NCBI GenBank assembly: GCA_017558205.1
Contig: JAFYWD010000147.1
Location: 1 to 40,904, forward strand
DNA: 40,904 nt
Direction: 5' to 3'
Origin: Lachnospiraceae bacterium
GTDB taxonomy: Bacteria > Bacillota > Clostridia > Lachnospirales > Lachnospiraceae
Below are positions 1 through 8,432 of this stretch, in pieces (positions within the stretch are counted from its first letter, which is position 1; each line of letters opens with the position of its first letter). The notes under the pieces were generated by a model, which worked only from the letters and a program-made list of their open reading frames with translations, was not told the origin of the DNA and ran no database searches. The translations under genes were made by a program, and so were the position numbers.

Positions 1-888
1 GTTACCTTTATCTATCAAGAGGAGAGGGAGTCAGAATCTCAGGATTTCTATTGTATTACTCAGCTTCCCTTTCCCACCTTTTGGGGAGGAGAGACATATT
101 CTATTGTAACGAAGGAAGGGGATTTATATCTCATTGACGGAGGTTTTCGAGGAGAGGATAGTGAACGTATTTCCACTTATATTGAAGAAAAGGGTGGAAA
201 AGTAAAGGGCTGGATTTTAACCCATCCCCATGTGGATCATATCGGAGCTTTTCTTGATTATATGAAGGATAACAGCCATAAGGTGGAGACGGTATATTAT
301 TCACCTTTTACCGGAGAATTTTTTGAAGAAGAGCCGGATCCGCAAATTTATGAAATCATTAATAATCCCAACGCCATTTTATTTTATGAATTTTTAGAGA
401 CAATGGAGACAACTAAAGATCATGTTACTTATCTTCCCATGAAAACAGGAGATAAATTAATGCTGGGAGAACTTCTGCTGGAATGCTTTTTCTCCTTTGA
501 TCCTGATATACATGATGTCAACGGGAACTCTTTGGTGTTTACTTTAACTTATGAAGACTTTTGTCTGGCATTAACAGGGGATATGACAGAAGCCACCTAT
601 GAAAAAATGAAACCTTCGTTAACAGATTCCTCATCATTTATGAATCCCGATATTTTACAAATTCCTCATCATGGTTACATGGCCGGTATTGCTTCTGATA
701 TTTTATATCGGGAAACTGCGCCTGACTACGTACTGCTGGATTGTACCGTAGAAGAATTTAATAATAATAGTGTGAATATCCGAAATCACGTTCAGATGAT
801 AGAAGAATTGGGAATTAAAGTTATCAAACGATTTGAAGCTTCAGAGGGTAATAAAATTATTATTTATACGGATGTAGCAGCTGAGTAA
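1..888 (+). CDS. Metallo-beta-lactamase-fold hydrolase, 5' end missing
   Basis: The reading frame is open from the first base to the TAA at 886-888, so the start lies outside the window; 295 residues are visible. The metal-binding motif HPHVDH lies at visible residues 75-80, preceded by a beta-strand pattern ending in LIDGG. Further metal-ligand motifs follow: LTGDMTE near residue 193 and IPHHGYM near residue 221. This order matches MBL-fold enzymes of the ComEC C-terminal/RNase-like branch. The substrate cannot be told from the sequence. The missing N-terminus could carry a signal peptide or lipobox. No terminator is visible before the ruvA promoter at 908. The fold is secure; the function is open. 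Confidence 0.85.
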   Translation, partial: VTFIYQEERESESQDFYCITQLPFPTFWGGETYSIVTKEGDLYLIDGGFRGEDSERISTYIEEKGGKVKGWILTHPHVDHIGAFLDYMKDNSHKVETVYYSPFTGEFFEEEPDPQIYEIINNPNAILFYEFLETMETTKDHVTYLPMKTGDKLMLGELLLECFFSFDPDIHDVNGNSLVFTLTYEDFCLALTGDMTEATYEKMKPSLTDSSSFMNPDILQIPHHGYMAGIASDILYRETAPDYVLLDCTVEEFNNNSVNIRNHVQMIEELGIKVIKRFEASEGNKIIIYTDVAAE

Positions 889-907
889 AATTGCTTTAGG
901 AAATTGT

Positions 908-936
908 TTGAAACATACGTTCGCATATGTTATACT
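908..936 (+). promoter_or_regulatory. ruvAB promoter with LexA-like box
   Basis: TTGAAA (908-913), a 17-base spacer and TATACT (931-936) form a near-consensus sigma-A promoter about 75 bases upstream of ruvA. GAAAC-ATAC-GTTCG at 910-923 overlaps the -35 and spacer. It matches the Bacillus-type LexA box CGAAC-N4-GTTCG at eight of ten arm positions. ruvAB is a classic SOS target, so LexA repression is the natural reading. Site occupancy is inference. Confidence 0.7.
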
Positions 937-1011
937 TTGTGGAGGCAACATAGTACTATATAGGCTTATGCCCCCGGTATTTTTAATAATCAGAACGGAA
1001 GGAAGATAGAG

Positions 1012-1620
1012 ATGATTGCTTATTTAAAAGGATGCTTGGAAGAAATTGCAGATGATTATATTATTGTGGATGTCAATAATATCGGCTATCAGGTGAAGGT
1101 ATCCTTAAGAGTAATAGAAGCCTTACCTGCTGTTGGTGAACAAATCAAAATATATACCTACACTTATGTAAGAGAGGATATGGTTGCCCTTTATGGATTT
1201 CAATCCAAGGAAGATTTGAAAATGTTTCTTCTTTTATTGGGAGTAAACGGTGTGGGACCTAAGGGAGCCCTAGGGATTTTATCTGTATTTTCTGCTTATG
1301 AATTACAGTTAGCCATTATTTCACAGGATGCTAAAACAATTTCTAAGGCTCCGGGAATCGGAAGTAAAACAGCCCAGAGAATGCTGCTGGAGCTAAAGGA
1401 TAAGGTTTCTTTGGAAGATACTCTGTCGGAAATGGCTGCTGTCACTGAAGAAGAAGTTTCTGCAGGTACACTGGAGCAAAGTAAGGCTGATGCAGTGGCA
1501 GCCCTGACAGCTCTCGGATATTCTGCTTCGGAAAGCTTAAAGGCTGTTAAGGCAGTGGAATTAACAGAGGACATGGATAGTGAACAGCTTTTAAAGGCAG
1601 CGTTAAAGCATATGTTTTAG
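1012..1620 (+). CDS. ruvA: Holliday junction branch migration protein RuvA
   Basis: RuvA is the tetrameric DNA-binding subunit that clamps Holliday junctions and loads the RuvB motor. The 202-residue length is normal. The N-terminal OB-fold begins MIAYLKG and continues with a YxVxVS strand pattern. Helix-hairpin-helix segments follow at about residues 70-85 (LLGVNGVGPKGAL) and 107-125 (APGIGSKTAQRMLLELKDK). The small C-terminal domain III (about 155-202), which touches RuvB, is present. The ATG is preceded by GGAAGGAAG. It is first in a ruvA-ruvB pair behind the LexA-boxed promoter. ruvC is not adjacent, and the resolvase in this window is RecU at 32418. Identification is secure. Confidence 0.97.
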   Translation: MIAYLKGCLEEIADDYIIVDVNNIGYQVKVSLRVIEALPAVGEQIKIYTYTYVREDMVALYGFQSKEDLKMFLLLLGVNGVGPKGALGILSVFSAYELQLAIISQDAKTISKAPGIGSKTAQRMLLELKDKVSLEDTLSEMAAVTEEEVSAGTLEQSKADAVAALTALGYSASESLKAVKAVELTEDMDSEQLLKAALKHMF

Positions 1621-1644
1621 GAATAATGTTAATGAAATTTGCCT

Positions 1645-1673
1645 CGTAACTATGAAGGTACTGTATAGTTACG
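1645..1673. repeat. Palindromic intergenic element, copy 1
   Basis: Perfect 9-bp arms CGTAACTAT (1645-1653) and ATAGTTACG (1665-1673) enclose an 11-base loop containing AAGGTACT. A short T-rich stretch follows, GGTTTTCTAT. It lies between ruvA and ruvB. It could act as a weak terminator or mRNA-processing hairpin, or be a dispersed palindromic repeat, because a diverged relative lies just after ruvB (2727-2763). Confidence 0.6.
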
Positions 1674-1711
1674 GGTTTTCTATATGATGTCAGTAAAAGG
1701 ATGGTAGTAAC

Positions 1712-2704
1712 GTGGCACAAAGAATGATAGAAACCAAGCTGATGGAGGAGGATGTTAAAATTGAAGGCAGCCTCAGACCACAGACCTTGGATGAGTATAT
1801 AGGACAGGAGAAGGCGAAGGAAAGCCTGAGAATTTATATTGAAGCTGCCAGGCAAAGGCAGGATGCCTTGGATCATGTATTATTTTACGGGCCACCTGGT
1901 TTAGGAAAGACCACATTGGCAGGAATTATAGCCAATGAAATGGGGGTAAATCTAAAGGTAACCAGTGGTCCTGCCATAGAAAAGCCGGGAGAAATGGCCG
2001 CAATTTTGAATAATCTTCAGGAGGGTGATCTTTTATTTGTTGATGAGATTCACCGCCTAAACCGTCAGGTAGAGGAGGTGCTATATCCTGCCATGGAGGA
2101 TTATGCCATTGATATCATGATTGGAAAGGGGGCGGCTGCAAGGAGTATCCGCTTAGATTTACCTAAATTTACCCTTGTTGGCGCTACCACAAGAGCCGGT
2201 ATGCTGACTGCTCCCTTACGTGATCGTTTTGGTGTGATTCACAGATTAGAGTTTTATACAGTAGAGGAATTGAAACTGATTATCCAGCATTCAGCAGCAA
2301 TTCTCCAGGTTCCTATCGAGGAAGAAGGTGCCATAGAATTGGCCAGAAGAAGCAGAGGAACTCCTCGTCTGGCAAATCGGATTTTAAAAAGAGTAAGGGA
2401 TTTTGCCCAGGTAAAATATGAGGGAATTATTACAGAAAAGGTAGCTCAAACAGCCCTTGATCTAATGGAAGTAGATAAAATGGGACTGGATCACATTGAC
2501 CGGAATATCCTGACAACTATGATTGAAAAATTTTCCGGTGGACCGGTAGGATTGGATACTCTGGCGGCTGCCATAGGCGAAGATGCAGGAACCATTGAGG
2601 ATGTTTATGAGCCTTATTTAATTAAAAATGGTTTTTTGAACAGAACTCCCAGAGGACGTATGGTAACAGACTATGCTTACCGTCATTTAGGACTTGAAAT
2701 CTAG
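1712..2704 (+). CDS. ruvB: Holliday junction branch migration helicase RuvB
   Basis: RuvB is the hexameric AAA+ ATPase that drives branch migration with RuvA. At 330 residues it has the usual length. Walker A is GPPGLGKTT (about residues 60-68), Walker B LLFVDEIH (107-113), and the sensor I/arginine region GATTRAG...PLRDRFG. The C-terminal winged helix contains [16 protein letters not shown]. The chosen start is GTG 1712, because the AAAGGATGG ribosome binding site lies about 9 bases upstream; ATG 1724 is an alternative. It follows ruvA by 91 bases with a palindrome between, and is probably co-transcribed with it. Secure. Confidence 0.97.
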   Translation: MAQRMIETKLMEEDVKIEGSLRPQTLDEYIGQEKAKESLRIYIEAARQRQDALDHVLFYGPPGLGKTTLAGIIANEMGVNLKVTSGPAIEKPGEMAAILNNLQEGDLLFVDEIHRLNRQVEEVLYPAMEDYAIDIMIGKGAAARSIRLDLPKFTLVGATTRAGMLTAPLRDRFGVIHRLEFYTVEELKLIIQHSAAILQVPIEEEGAIELARRSRGTPRLANRILKRVRDFAQVKYEGIITEKVAQTALDLMEVDKMGLDHIDRNILTTMIEKFSGGPVGLDTLAAAIGEDAGTIEDVYEPYLIKNGFLNRTPRGRMVTDYAYRHLGLEI

Positions 2705-2726
2705 ATTTTCTTTCTATATAATGTTA

Positions 2727-2763
2727 GTAACCATTAGTGGCTGTAAGGTACTAAGGAGTTACG
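2727..2763. repeat. Palindromic intergenic element, diverged copy 2
   Basis: This lies between ruvB and zapA. It begins with GTAAC (2727-2731), has an internal AAGGTACT and ends in GTTACG (2758-2763). It thus shares both ends and the centre with the element at 1645-1673, but its arms no longer pair fully. I infer a degenerate member of the same intergenic repeat family. Only these two AAGGTACT-type copies are clear in the window. Confidence 0.4.
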
Positions 2764-2790
2764 TTATTACATGATATAGAGGAAGATATT

Positions 2791-3201
2791 ATGGCAGTGA
2801 AAACAGATGCAGAAGTAATTATCGGAGGTAAGGTATTAACTCTTTGCGGATATGAAAGTGAAGAATATTTGCAGAAGGTTGCCTCTTACTTAAATAATAA
2901 GCTTACAGAATATTCTAAGGTTGACAGCTTTAGACGCCAGCCTGTTGATATGCAGAATATTTTGATACAGCTGAATATTGCTGACGATTATTTTAAAGCT
3001 AAGAAGCAAATTCATTCCATGGAAGAAGAAATGGAAGTGAAGGAAAAAGAATTATATGATTTAAAGCATCAGCTCATTGCAACCCAGATGAAGCTTGAGA
3101 ACGTGGAAAAGAGTCTTAAGCTTGCACAAAAGGAATTAAATGATTCTGAAAAAAAAGTGATTCGTCTGGAAACAGAACTCAAAGATAATAAAGGAAAATA
3201 G
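2791..3201 (+). CDS. zapA: Cell division protein ZapA
   Basis: ZapA binds FtsZ and promotes bundling of protofilaments at the division site. The first ~75 residues match the ZapA fold: a short beta hairpin (VIIGGKVLTLCGYESEEYL) followed by helices with KVASYLNNKL and the QNILIQLNIADDYF stretch. Residues about 78-136 are a charged coiled coil (MEEEMEVKEKELYDLK...). At 136 residues it is longer than the 85-110 residues common in the family because the coiled coil is extended. The ATG has only a weak AGAGGAAG site. A strong terminator at 3211 closes the ruvAB-zapA group. Confidence 0.9.
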   Translation: MAVKTDAEVIIGGKVLTLCGYESEEYLQKVASYLNNKLTEYSKVDSFRRQPVDMQNILIQLNIADDYFKAKKQIHSMEEEMEVKEKELYDLKHQLIATQMKLENVEKSLKLAQKELNDSEKKVIRLETELKDNKGK

Positions 3202-3210
3202 TTTACAAAG

Positions 3211-3235
3211 GAGCTGTCAATGACAGCTCTTTTCT
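3211..3235 (+). terminator. Rho-independent terminator after zapA
   Basis: GAGCTGTC and GACAGCTC pair perfectly around a three-base AAT loop (3211-3229), followed by TTTTCTAT. It sits 9 bases past the zapA stop. Confidence 0.85.
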
Positions 3236-3287
3236 ATCTCATAAAAAGGAAGTCTATTTGCTTTGGCAGATAGTAGAAAGGATGTTA

Positions 3288-5486
3288 ATGAAAAAAGTGG
3301 AATTACTGGCACCTGCTGGAAACTATGAAGGCTTTTTGGGAGCCATTCATGCAGGAGCTGATGCTGTTTATCTGGGAGGCATTAAATTTGGTGCCAGAGC
3401 CTTTGCAGATAATTTTGATGAAGATACCTTAAAACGGGCTATTTATTATGCCCATCTTTTTGACAGAAAAGTGTATTTAACCTTGAATACTCTGTTGAAG
3501 CAATCGGAGCTGGAGGAGATTACTGACTTTCTTACTCCTTTTTATTTGGCTGGTCTGGATGGAGTAATTGTACAGGATTTAGGTTTATTAAAGCTGATAA
3601 AAGAGAATTTTCCCCTCCTGGAATTACATATCAGTACCCAGATGGCAGTTACAGGTCCCTACTCCGTTCGGATGTTAAAGGAAGCAGGTGCCTGTCGAGT
3701 AGTACCTGCCAGAGAGCTTTCCTTAGAAGAAATGAAGCTGTTAAAGGAGGAAGGTCTTGAAATAGAAACCTTTATCCACGGCGCTATGTGCTACAGCTAT
3801 TCAGGTCAATGCTTTTTTAGTTCCATTCTGGGAGGCAGAAGCGGTAACAGAGGAAAATGTGCTCAAAGCTGTCGGCTTCCCTATCAGGTAAACATCAAAG
3901 GCTGCAGTACAGGAAAAAATCAGGGAAAAAAAAGACAAACGGAGGAATACCCTCTTAGCTTAAAGGATATGTGCTCTATTGAACTTCTGCCGGAATTGAT
4001 GGCAGCGGGAATAGATTCCTTTAAAATTGAAGGCCGGATGAAACGGCCGGAATATGCGGCCGGTGTTACAGCTATTTACCGTAAATATATTGATTTAGTC
4101 TATAAAAACAGGGGGAAAAATTTCCGAATAGAAGAAAAGGATTGGGAGGTTTTAAGATCTCTTTATATCAGAAGTGAAATCCAGGATGGTTACTATCACC
4201 GCCACAATGGAAAAGAAATGGTTACCCTGGACAAACCCTCCTATAGTGGAATGCAGGAGGAGGTAGGACAGCAAATTTATGATACCTATATCAGGGATGT
4301 TTTAAAGGCCGAAGTCAGTGGCAGAGTGGAATTAGTAAAAGGCCAGCCTGCAAAACTATCTTTGGATTTTAAAAATCATACGGTGCTAGTATCCGAGGGA
4401 ATGGTGGAACAGGCAAGTAAACGTCCCATGGAACAAAAAGATGTTGAAAAGCAGATTAGTAAAACAGGGAATACGGATTTTAAATTCAGCAATTTAAGTA
4501 TTATCATGGAGAATGATATTTTTATTCCTGTAAAAACTTTAAACGAGCTAAGAAGAAAGGCTTTTGAACAGCTGGAACAGAGCCTGATAATGGAAATTAA
4601 GGAAGTCAGGGAAGCTTCATTACCGGATCAGGTTAATACGATAGCTGATAATAAAAGATTAGAAAATGAAACTTCTAAAGATCTTTATGTATCTGTAGAT
4701 CATAGCTATCAATGTCGTTTGGCCATGAAATACCCTCAGGTGAAACGATTATATGTGGCAGGTGAATTATTACTGGAGGATGAAAAACTCCTCAGTGAAC
4801 TCAAGGAGCTTTCCCATAGTAAGGAAGTCTGGATCAAATTTCCATGGATTTTGAGAAAAAACAGTTATGGAATAATGGAAGAGCTGTTAAAGCTCTCCCG
4901 GGATTTTGCCAAAGGCATTTTGATTTCTAATTTAGAGTCCTATGCTTATTTAACATATAACAATTATGGTGGAGCAATAGGCTGTAATCATCATATTTAT
5001 TTTTGGAATAAAAAAGCGTTGGAGTTTTGGGAAGAAAAAGCATCTTCCTTCCTGGCACCTCTGGAGTGTAATATTCATGAGTGGAAAACCCTCTGCCATC
5101 AGGATTTTGAATATTACTGTTATGGAAAAATCCCTATGATGGTAACTGCCAACTGTATCCGATTGACGAAGGAGTCCTGCAGAGGCTATGGCAGAAGCTT
5201 TGAGGACAGTCTTACTGATCGCTATCAGACCAGCTTTCGTGTTCAGACCAATTGTTATCATTGCTATAATGTGATTTATAATTCTGTACCGATTTCATTG
5301 CATCAATATGTGGATACCCTGGAAAAACTTAAAGGGAAAGGGCTCAGACTGGAGTTCACGACAGAATCAGAAACTGAAATGAAACAGGTGCTGGAAGAAT
5401 ATATTAAGCTTTTTGAGAAGAAGAACTGTGATTTCTCCTTCTTAAAGGAATATACTACGGCACATTTTAAAAAAGGAGCATTATAA
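3288..5486 (+). CDS. Peptidase U32 family protein with DUF3656
   Basis: A 732-residue U32 protein. The start MKKVELLAPAGNYEG is typical for the family. ATG 3288 is chosen over TTG 3258 and ATG 3282 because AAAGGA lies five bases upstream. The conserved cysteine block GAMCYSYSGQC ... GNRGKCAQSC lies near residues 163-195, and SFKIEGRMKRPEY near 245. A DUF3656-like beta domain follows (about 340-430), then a long C-terminal region with further cysteines (YHCYN). Members include collagenase-annotated proteins and RlhA, needed for 23S rRNA C2501 hydroxylation. The domain layout fits an RlhA-type RNA modification factor better than a protease, but the substrate is inference. It is followed six bases later by the SEDS gene. 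Confidence 0.88.
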   Translation: MKKVELLAPAGNYEGFLGAIHAGADAVYLGGIKFGARAFADNFDEDTLKRAIYYAHLFDRKVYLTLNTLLKQSELEEITDFLTPFYLAGLDGVIVQDLGLLKLIKENFPLLELHISTQMAVTGPYSVRMLKEAGACRVVPARELSLEEMKLLKEEGLEIETFIHGAMCYSYSGQCFFSSILGGRSGNRGKCAQSCRLPYQVNIKGCSTGKNQGKKRQTEEYPLSLKDMCSIELLPELMAAGIDSFKIEGRMKRPEYAAGVTAIYRKYIDLVYKNRGKNFRIEEKDWEVLRSLYIRSEIQDGYYHRHNGKEMVTLDKPSYSGMQEEVGQQIYDTYIRDVLKAEVSGRVELVKGQPAKLSLDFKNHTVLVSEGMVEQASKRPMEQKDVEKQISKTGNTDFKFSNLSIIMENDIFIPVKTLNELRRKAFEQLEQSLIMEIKEVREASLPDQVNTIADNKRLENETSKDLYVSVDHSYQCRLAMKYPQVKRLYVAGELLLEDEKLLSELKELSHSKEVWIKFPWILRKNSYGIMEELLKLSRDFAKGILISNLESYAYLTYNNYGGAIGCNHHIYFWNKKALEFWEEKASSFLAPLECNIHEWKTLCHQDFEYYCYGKIPMMVTANCIRLTKESCRGYGRSFEDSLTDRYQTSFRVQTNCYHCYNVIYNSVPISLHQYVDTLEKLKGKGLRLEFTTESETEMKQVLEEYIKLFEKKNCDFSFLKEYTTAHFKKGAL

Positions 5487-5491
5487 TCATT

Positions 5492-6880
5492 ATGCAGCAT
5501 TATATTGTTGAGTTTTCTAAGTATTTTATTGCGTTCTTTATGGTTATTTATACCCTAGAGTCTTTTATCGCTCTATTTAAAAAAAGAGATGATAAAAAAA
5601 CAGGTATTTATATCAGGCAGGATTGCTATATCTTTTTAATACAATTTTTTTCTTATTTAACGATGTGTTTAAAAACAGGTCAGATTGAATATTTATTTTT
5701 CTATGCTTTTTTGCAGATTGCCCTGTTTTCTACCTTAGTTTTATACCAGATGATTTATCCGAAAAATAACCGGATGGTTTTAAATCATATGTGTCTGTTA
5801 CTAAGCATCGGATTTATTATGCTGACAAGGCTGGATTTTAATAAAGCAATTAAACAGTTTTTTATTGCTGCCATAGCGTTGGCACTGGCATTGATTATTC
5901 CTTTTTTTGTCCATAAATTGAAATTTATTAAGCATTTAAAGTGGATATACGGACCGGCAGGGATTCTGGCTCTGGGTATCGTGCTGGTACTGGGACAGGT
6001 TACCCATGGATCTAAAATCAGCTATACCATTGCCGGAATTACTCTTCAGCCATCTGAATTTGTAAAAATAATTTTTGTCTTTTTTATCGCTTCCCTGCTA
6101 TATGAAAAATCAGGCTTCAAAGAAATTATAATATCTGCTGTTTTTGCAGGTCTTCACGTTTTAATTTTGGTGGCATCTAGGGATTTGGGAAGTTCTATTA
6201 TTTTTTTCATAGGCTACTTATTTATGATACTTATTGCTGCAAGAAATTATCTGTATTTATTACTGGGCTTTGTGGCCGGAGCCGGGGCATCTGTTCTTGG
6301 ATATCAGTTATTTTCCCATGTAAGAATCAGAGTTCAGGCTTTTCAGGATCCTTTTTCTGTGATAGATAATCAGGGCTATCAGATGGCACAGTCTTTATTT
6401 GCCATTAGCAACGGAAAATGGGTGGGTACCGGTTTGTTTGAAGGTACTCCTAAGGATATTCCGTTTGTAGAATCAGATTTTATTTTTTCTGCTATAGCAG
6501 AGGAGTTGGGCGGAATTTTTGCCATATGTATGATATTGGTATGTCTTAACTGCTTTTTTGTATTCTTAAAAATAGCTATGGATTTAGAAGATATTTTCTA
6601 CCGTCTGGTATCCTGCGGATTGGCAGTAATGTATATTTTCCAAATTTTCTTAACGATCGGGGGAGGAATTAAATTTATCCCCCTTACCGGAGTTACCCTT
6701 CCACTTGTAAGCTACGGAGGAAGCAGTGTATTAACATCATTAATTATTTTTGCAATCATGCAAGGAATGTATATGATTTTTTATACCGAAGAAAAGGTAC
6801 GGATGCAGCAGCAAAACCGGGAATCTGAAATAAAGGTTAAAAAGAAGGTGAACCAATTTGAAGAATTTGAATTTGAATAG
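5492..6880 (+). CDS. SEDS-family peptidoglycan polymerase (FtsW/RodA/SpoVE-like)
   Basis: A 462-residue multi-spanning membrane protein with the SEDS signatures: LQPSEFVKI (about residues 187-195), a DLGSSIIF helix (about 228-235), the ESDFIFSAIAEELGG catalytic-loop region (about 325-339), and PLTGVTLPLVSYGGSS near 390-405. SEDS proteins polymerise lipid II glycan strands and need a cognate class B PBP. That partner starts inside this gene's last 23 bases. An N-terminal extension of about three membrane segments precedes the SEDS core. Whether it serves elongation, division or sporulation cannot be decided; the rodA-pbpA arrangement of Actinobacteria is the nearest layout I know. Confidence 0.9.
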   Translation: MQHYIVEFSKYFIAFFMVIYTLESFIALFKKRDDKKTGIYIRQDCYIFLIQFFSYLTMCLKTGQIEYLFFYAFLQIALFSTLVLYQMIYPKNNRMVLNHMCLLLSIGFIMLTRLDFNKAIKQFFIAAIALALALIIPFFVHKLKFIKHLKWIYGPAGILALGIVLVLGQVTHGSKISYTIAGITLQPSEFVKIIFVFFIASLLYEKSGFKEIIISAVFAGLHVLILVASRDLGSSIIFFIGYLFMILIAARNYLYLLLGFVAGAGASVLGYQLFSHVRIRVQAFQDPFSVIDNQGYQMAQSLFAISNGKWVGTGLFEGTPKDIPFVESDFIFSAIAEELGGIFAICMILVCLNCFFVFLKIAMDLEDIFYRLVSCGLAVMYIFQIFLTIGGGIKFIPLTGVTLPLVSYGGSSVLTSLIIFAIMQGMYMIFYTEEKVRMQQQNRESEIKVKKKVNQFEEFEFE

Positions 6881-8336
6881 TAAAGAAGACGGACTGGAAG
6901 AAAAAAAAGAAGATAAGAAAGCTCAAGGTCATAAAGGAAACAGGGAAATCATCTTTACCGGAATTTTTTTCGCAATTTTATTTTTATCCATGATAGGCTA
7001 TTATGCTTATTATGTCCATGAAAATAGCAGAGATATGATTAATAACAGCTATAATTCCAGACAGCAATTATTAACTAAGAAGAATACAAGAGGTACCATT
7101 TACTCCTCCGATGGTGAAATTCTGGCAGAAACTCTTACCCTGGGGGATGGAAAAGAGTATAGAAATTACCCCTATGAAGATCTTTTTTCTCATGTGGTTG
7201 GATTCTCAACCAAAGGAAAAACAGGAATAGAAGCTCAGGTGAATTCATATTTAATTAATTCCAATATTTCATTGGCAGCTCAAATTGAGAATGAAGCTGC
7301 CGGACAGAAGAATCCGGGAGATAATGTTTTCACAAGTCTTCGGGTGGATTTACAGGAAATAGCTTCTAAATCTTTAGGGGTATCAAAGGGTGCTGTAATT
7401 GTCAGTAATGTAAAAACAGGAGAAATATTGGCAATGGTTTCAAAGCCTGATTTTAATCCAAACACCATTCTGGAGGACTGGGAAGAATATGTGGAGGATG
7501 AAACCAGTTCCGTATTGTTAAATAGAGCGACTCAGGGAATTTATCCTCCGGGTTCTACCTTTAAGATTGTAACAGCCCTTGCATATCTGCGTCAGCATCA
7601 GGGAGATTACTCTGATTATTATTATAATTGTATTGGTTCCTATACCTATGGAAACAGTAAAATCAGATGTTACCACGGAACTGTCCATAATGGAGTTGAT
7701 TTTATTACCTCCTTTGCCAAATCCTGTAACTGCTCCTTTGCAAACATGGGCTTGGAAATTGACAGAAATATTTATTCAGATATTATCAGCTCTTTGGGCT
7801 TCAATCAGGCATTACCGGTAGATTTTATTTATAATCAAAGTAAATTAAAGGTTGATGATTCTGTTTCGGGGGAAGACATGATACAAATCTCCTTTGGTCA
7901 GGGTAGTGTACAGATGACGCCTCTTCATCTTCATCTAATTACCAATGCCATCGCTAATGGAGGAACCTGTAAAAAACCTTTTCTTGTAAATAAAATCATG
8001 TCTGCGGAAGGAAAGCTAATAACAGAATTTTTACCCGAAAATCACCGGGAGCTTATGAGCCCCAAAGAGGCAGAAACTCTGAAAATGATGATGGAACAGG
8101 TGGTAGAAAAGGGAACCGGAACACGTTTAAAGGACGCAGGCTATACTGCTGCCGGAAAAACAGGTTCAGCAGAATATAATCTGGTGAAAGAGGATTCCCA
8201 CGCCTGGTTTACCGGTTTTGCACCGGTGGAGGATCCGGAAATATCTGTAACTATTATCGTAGAAAGAATAGGATCAGGTGGAGATTATGCAGTACCTATT
8301 GCAAAAAGACTTTTTGATGCCTATTTTAATAATTAA
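6858..8336 (+). CDS. Class B penicillin-binding protein (transpeptidase)
   Basis: A 492-residue peptidoglycan cross-linking enzyme. It has a cytoplasmic charged tail (1-30), one membrane anchor (about 31-52), a pedestal beginning RGTIYSSDGEILAET, then the transpeptidase domain. Catalytic motifs are SxxK as STFK (233-236), SxN as SCN (289-291) and KTG (434-436). There is no PASTA tail, and the size resembles actinobacterial PbpA. The start is TTG 6858, supported by AGAAGGTG seven bases upstream; the gene overlaps the SEDS gene by 23 bases, suggesting translational coupling. The overlap encodes a Phe/Glu-rich tail in one frame and a Leu/Asn-rich head in the other. Confidence 0.92.
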   Translation: MKNLNLNSKEDGLEEKKEDKKAQGHKGNREIIFTGIFFAILFLSMIGYYAYYVHENSRDMINNSYNSRQQLLTKKNTRGTIYSSDGEILAETLTLGDGKEYRNYPYEDLFSHVVGFSTKGKTGIEAQVNSYLINSNISLAAQIENEAAGQKNPGDNVFTSLRVDLQEIASKSLGVSKGAVIVSNVKTGEILAMVSKPDFNPNTILEDWEEYVEDETSSVLLNRATQGIYPPGSTFKIVTALAYLRQHQGDYSDYYYNCIGSYTYGNSKIRCYHGTVHNGVDFITSFAKSCNCSFANMGLEIDRNIYSDIISSLGFNQALPVDFIYNQSKLKVDDSVSGEDMIQISFGQGSVQMTPLHLHLITNAIANGGTCKKPFLVNKIMSAEGKLITEFLPENHRELMSPKEAETLKMMMEQVVEKGTGTRLKDAGYTAAGKTGSAEYNLVKEDSHAWFTGFAPVEDPEISVTIIVERIGSGGDYAVPIAKRLFDAYFNN

Positions 8337-8345
8337 TGAAAAATC

Positions 8346-8386
8346 TTGCCTAATACGTGGAAGTGTTTTATACTGTATATAGTATA
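8346..8386 (+). promoter_or_regulatory. Promoter with palindrome upstream of Nudix gene
   Basis: TTGCCT (8346-8351), 17 bases, TATACT (8369-8374). The -10 is also the left arm of a perfect inverted repeat: TATACT, GTATAT, AGTATA (8369-8386), which covers the expected transcription start. This is a good operator geometry for a dimeric repressor; the regulator is unknown. Confidence 0.6.
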
Positions 8387-8432
8387 TGTGTTCCTGGAGA
8401 TGGAACAACACACCAATGGGGGAGGAATTGCT

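Noticed and set aside
7579..7821. 80-residue plus-strand reading inside the PBP gene
   Set aside because: It is an out-of-frame shadow of the transpeptidase domain.
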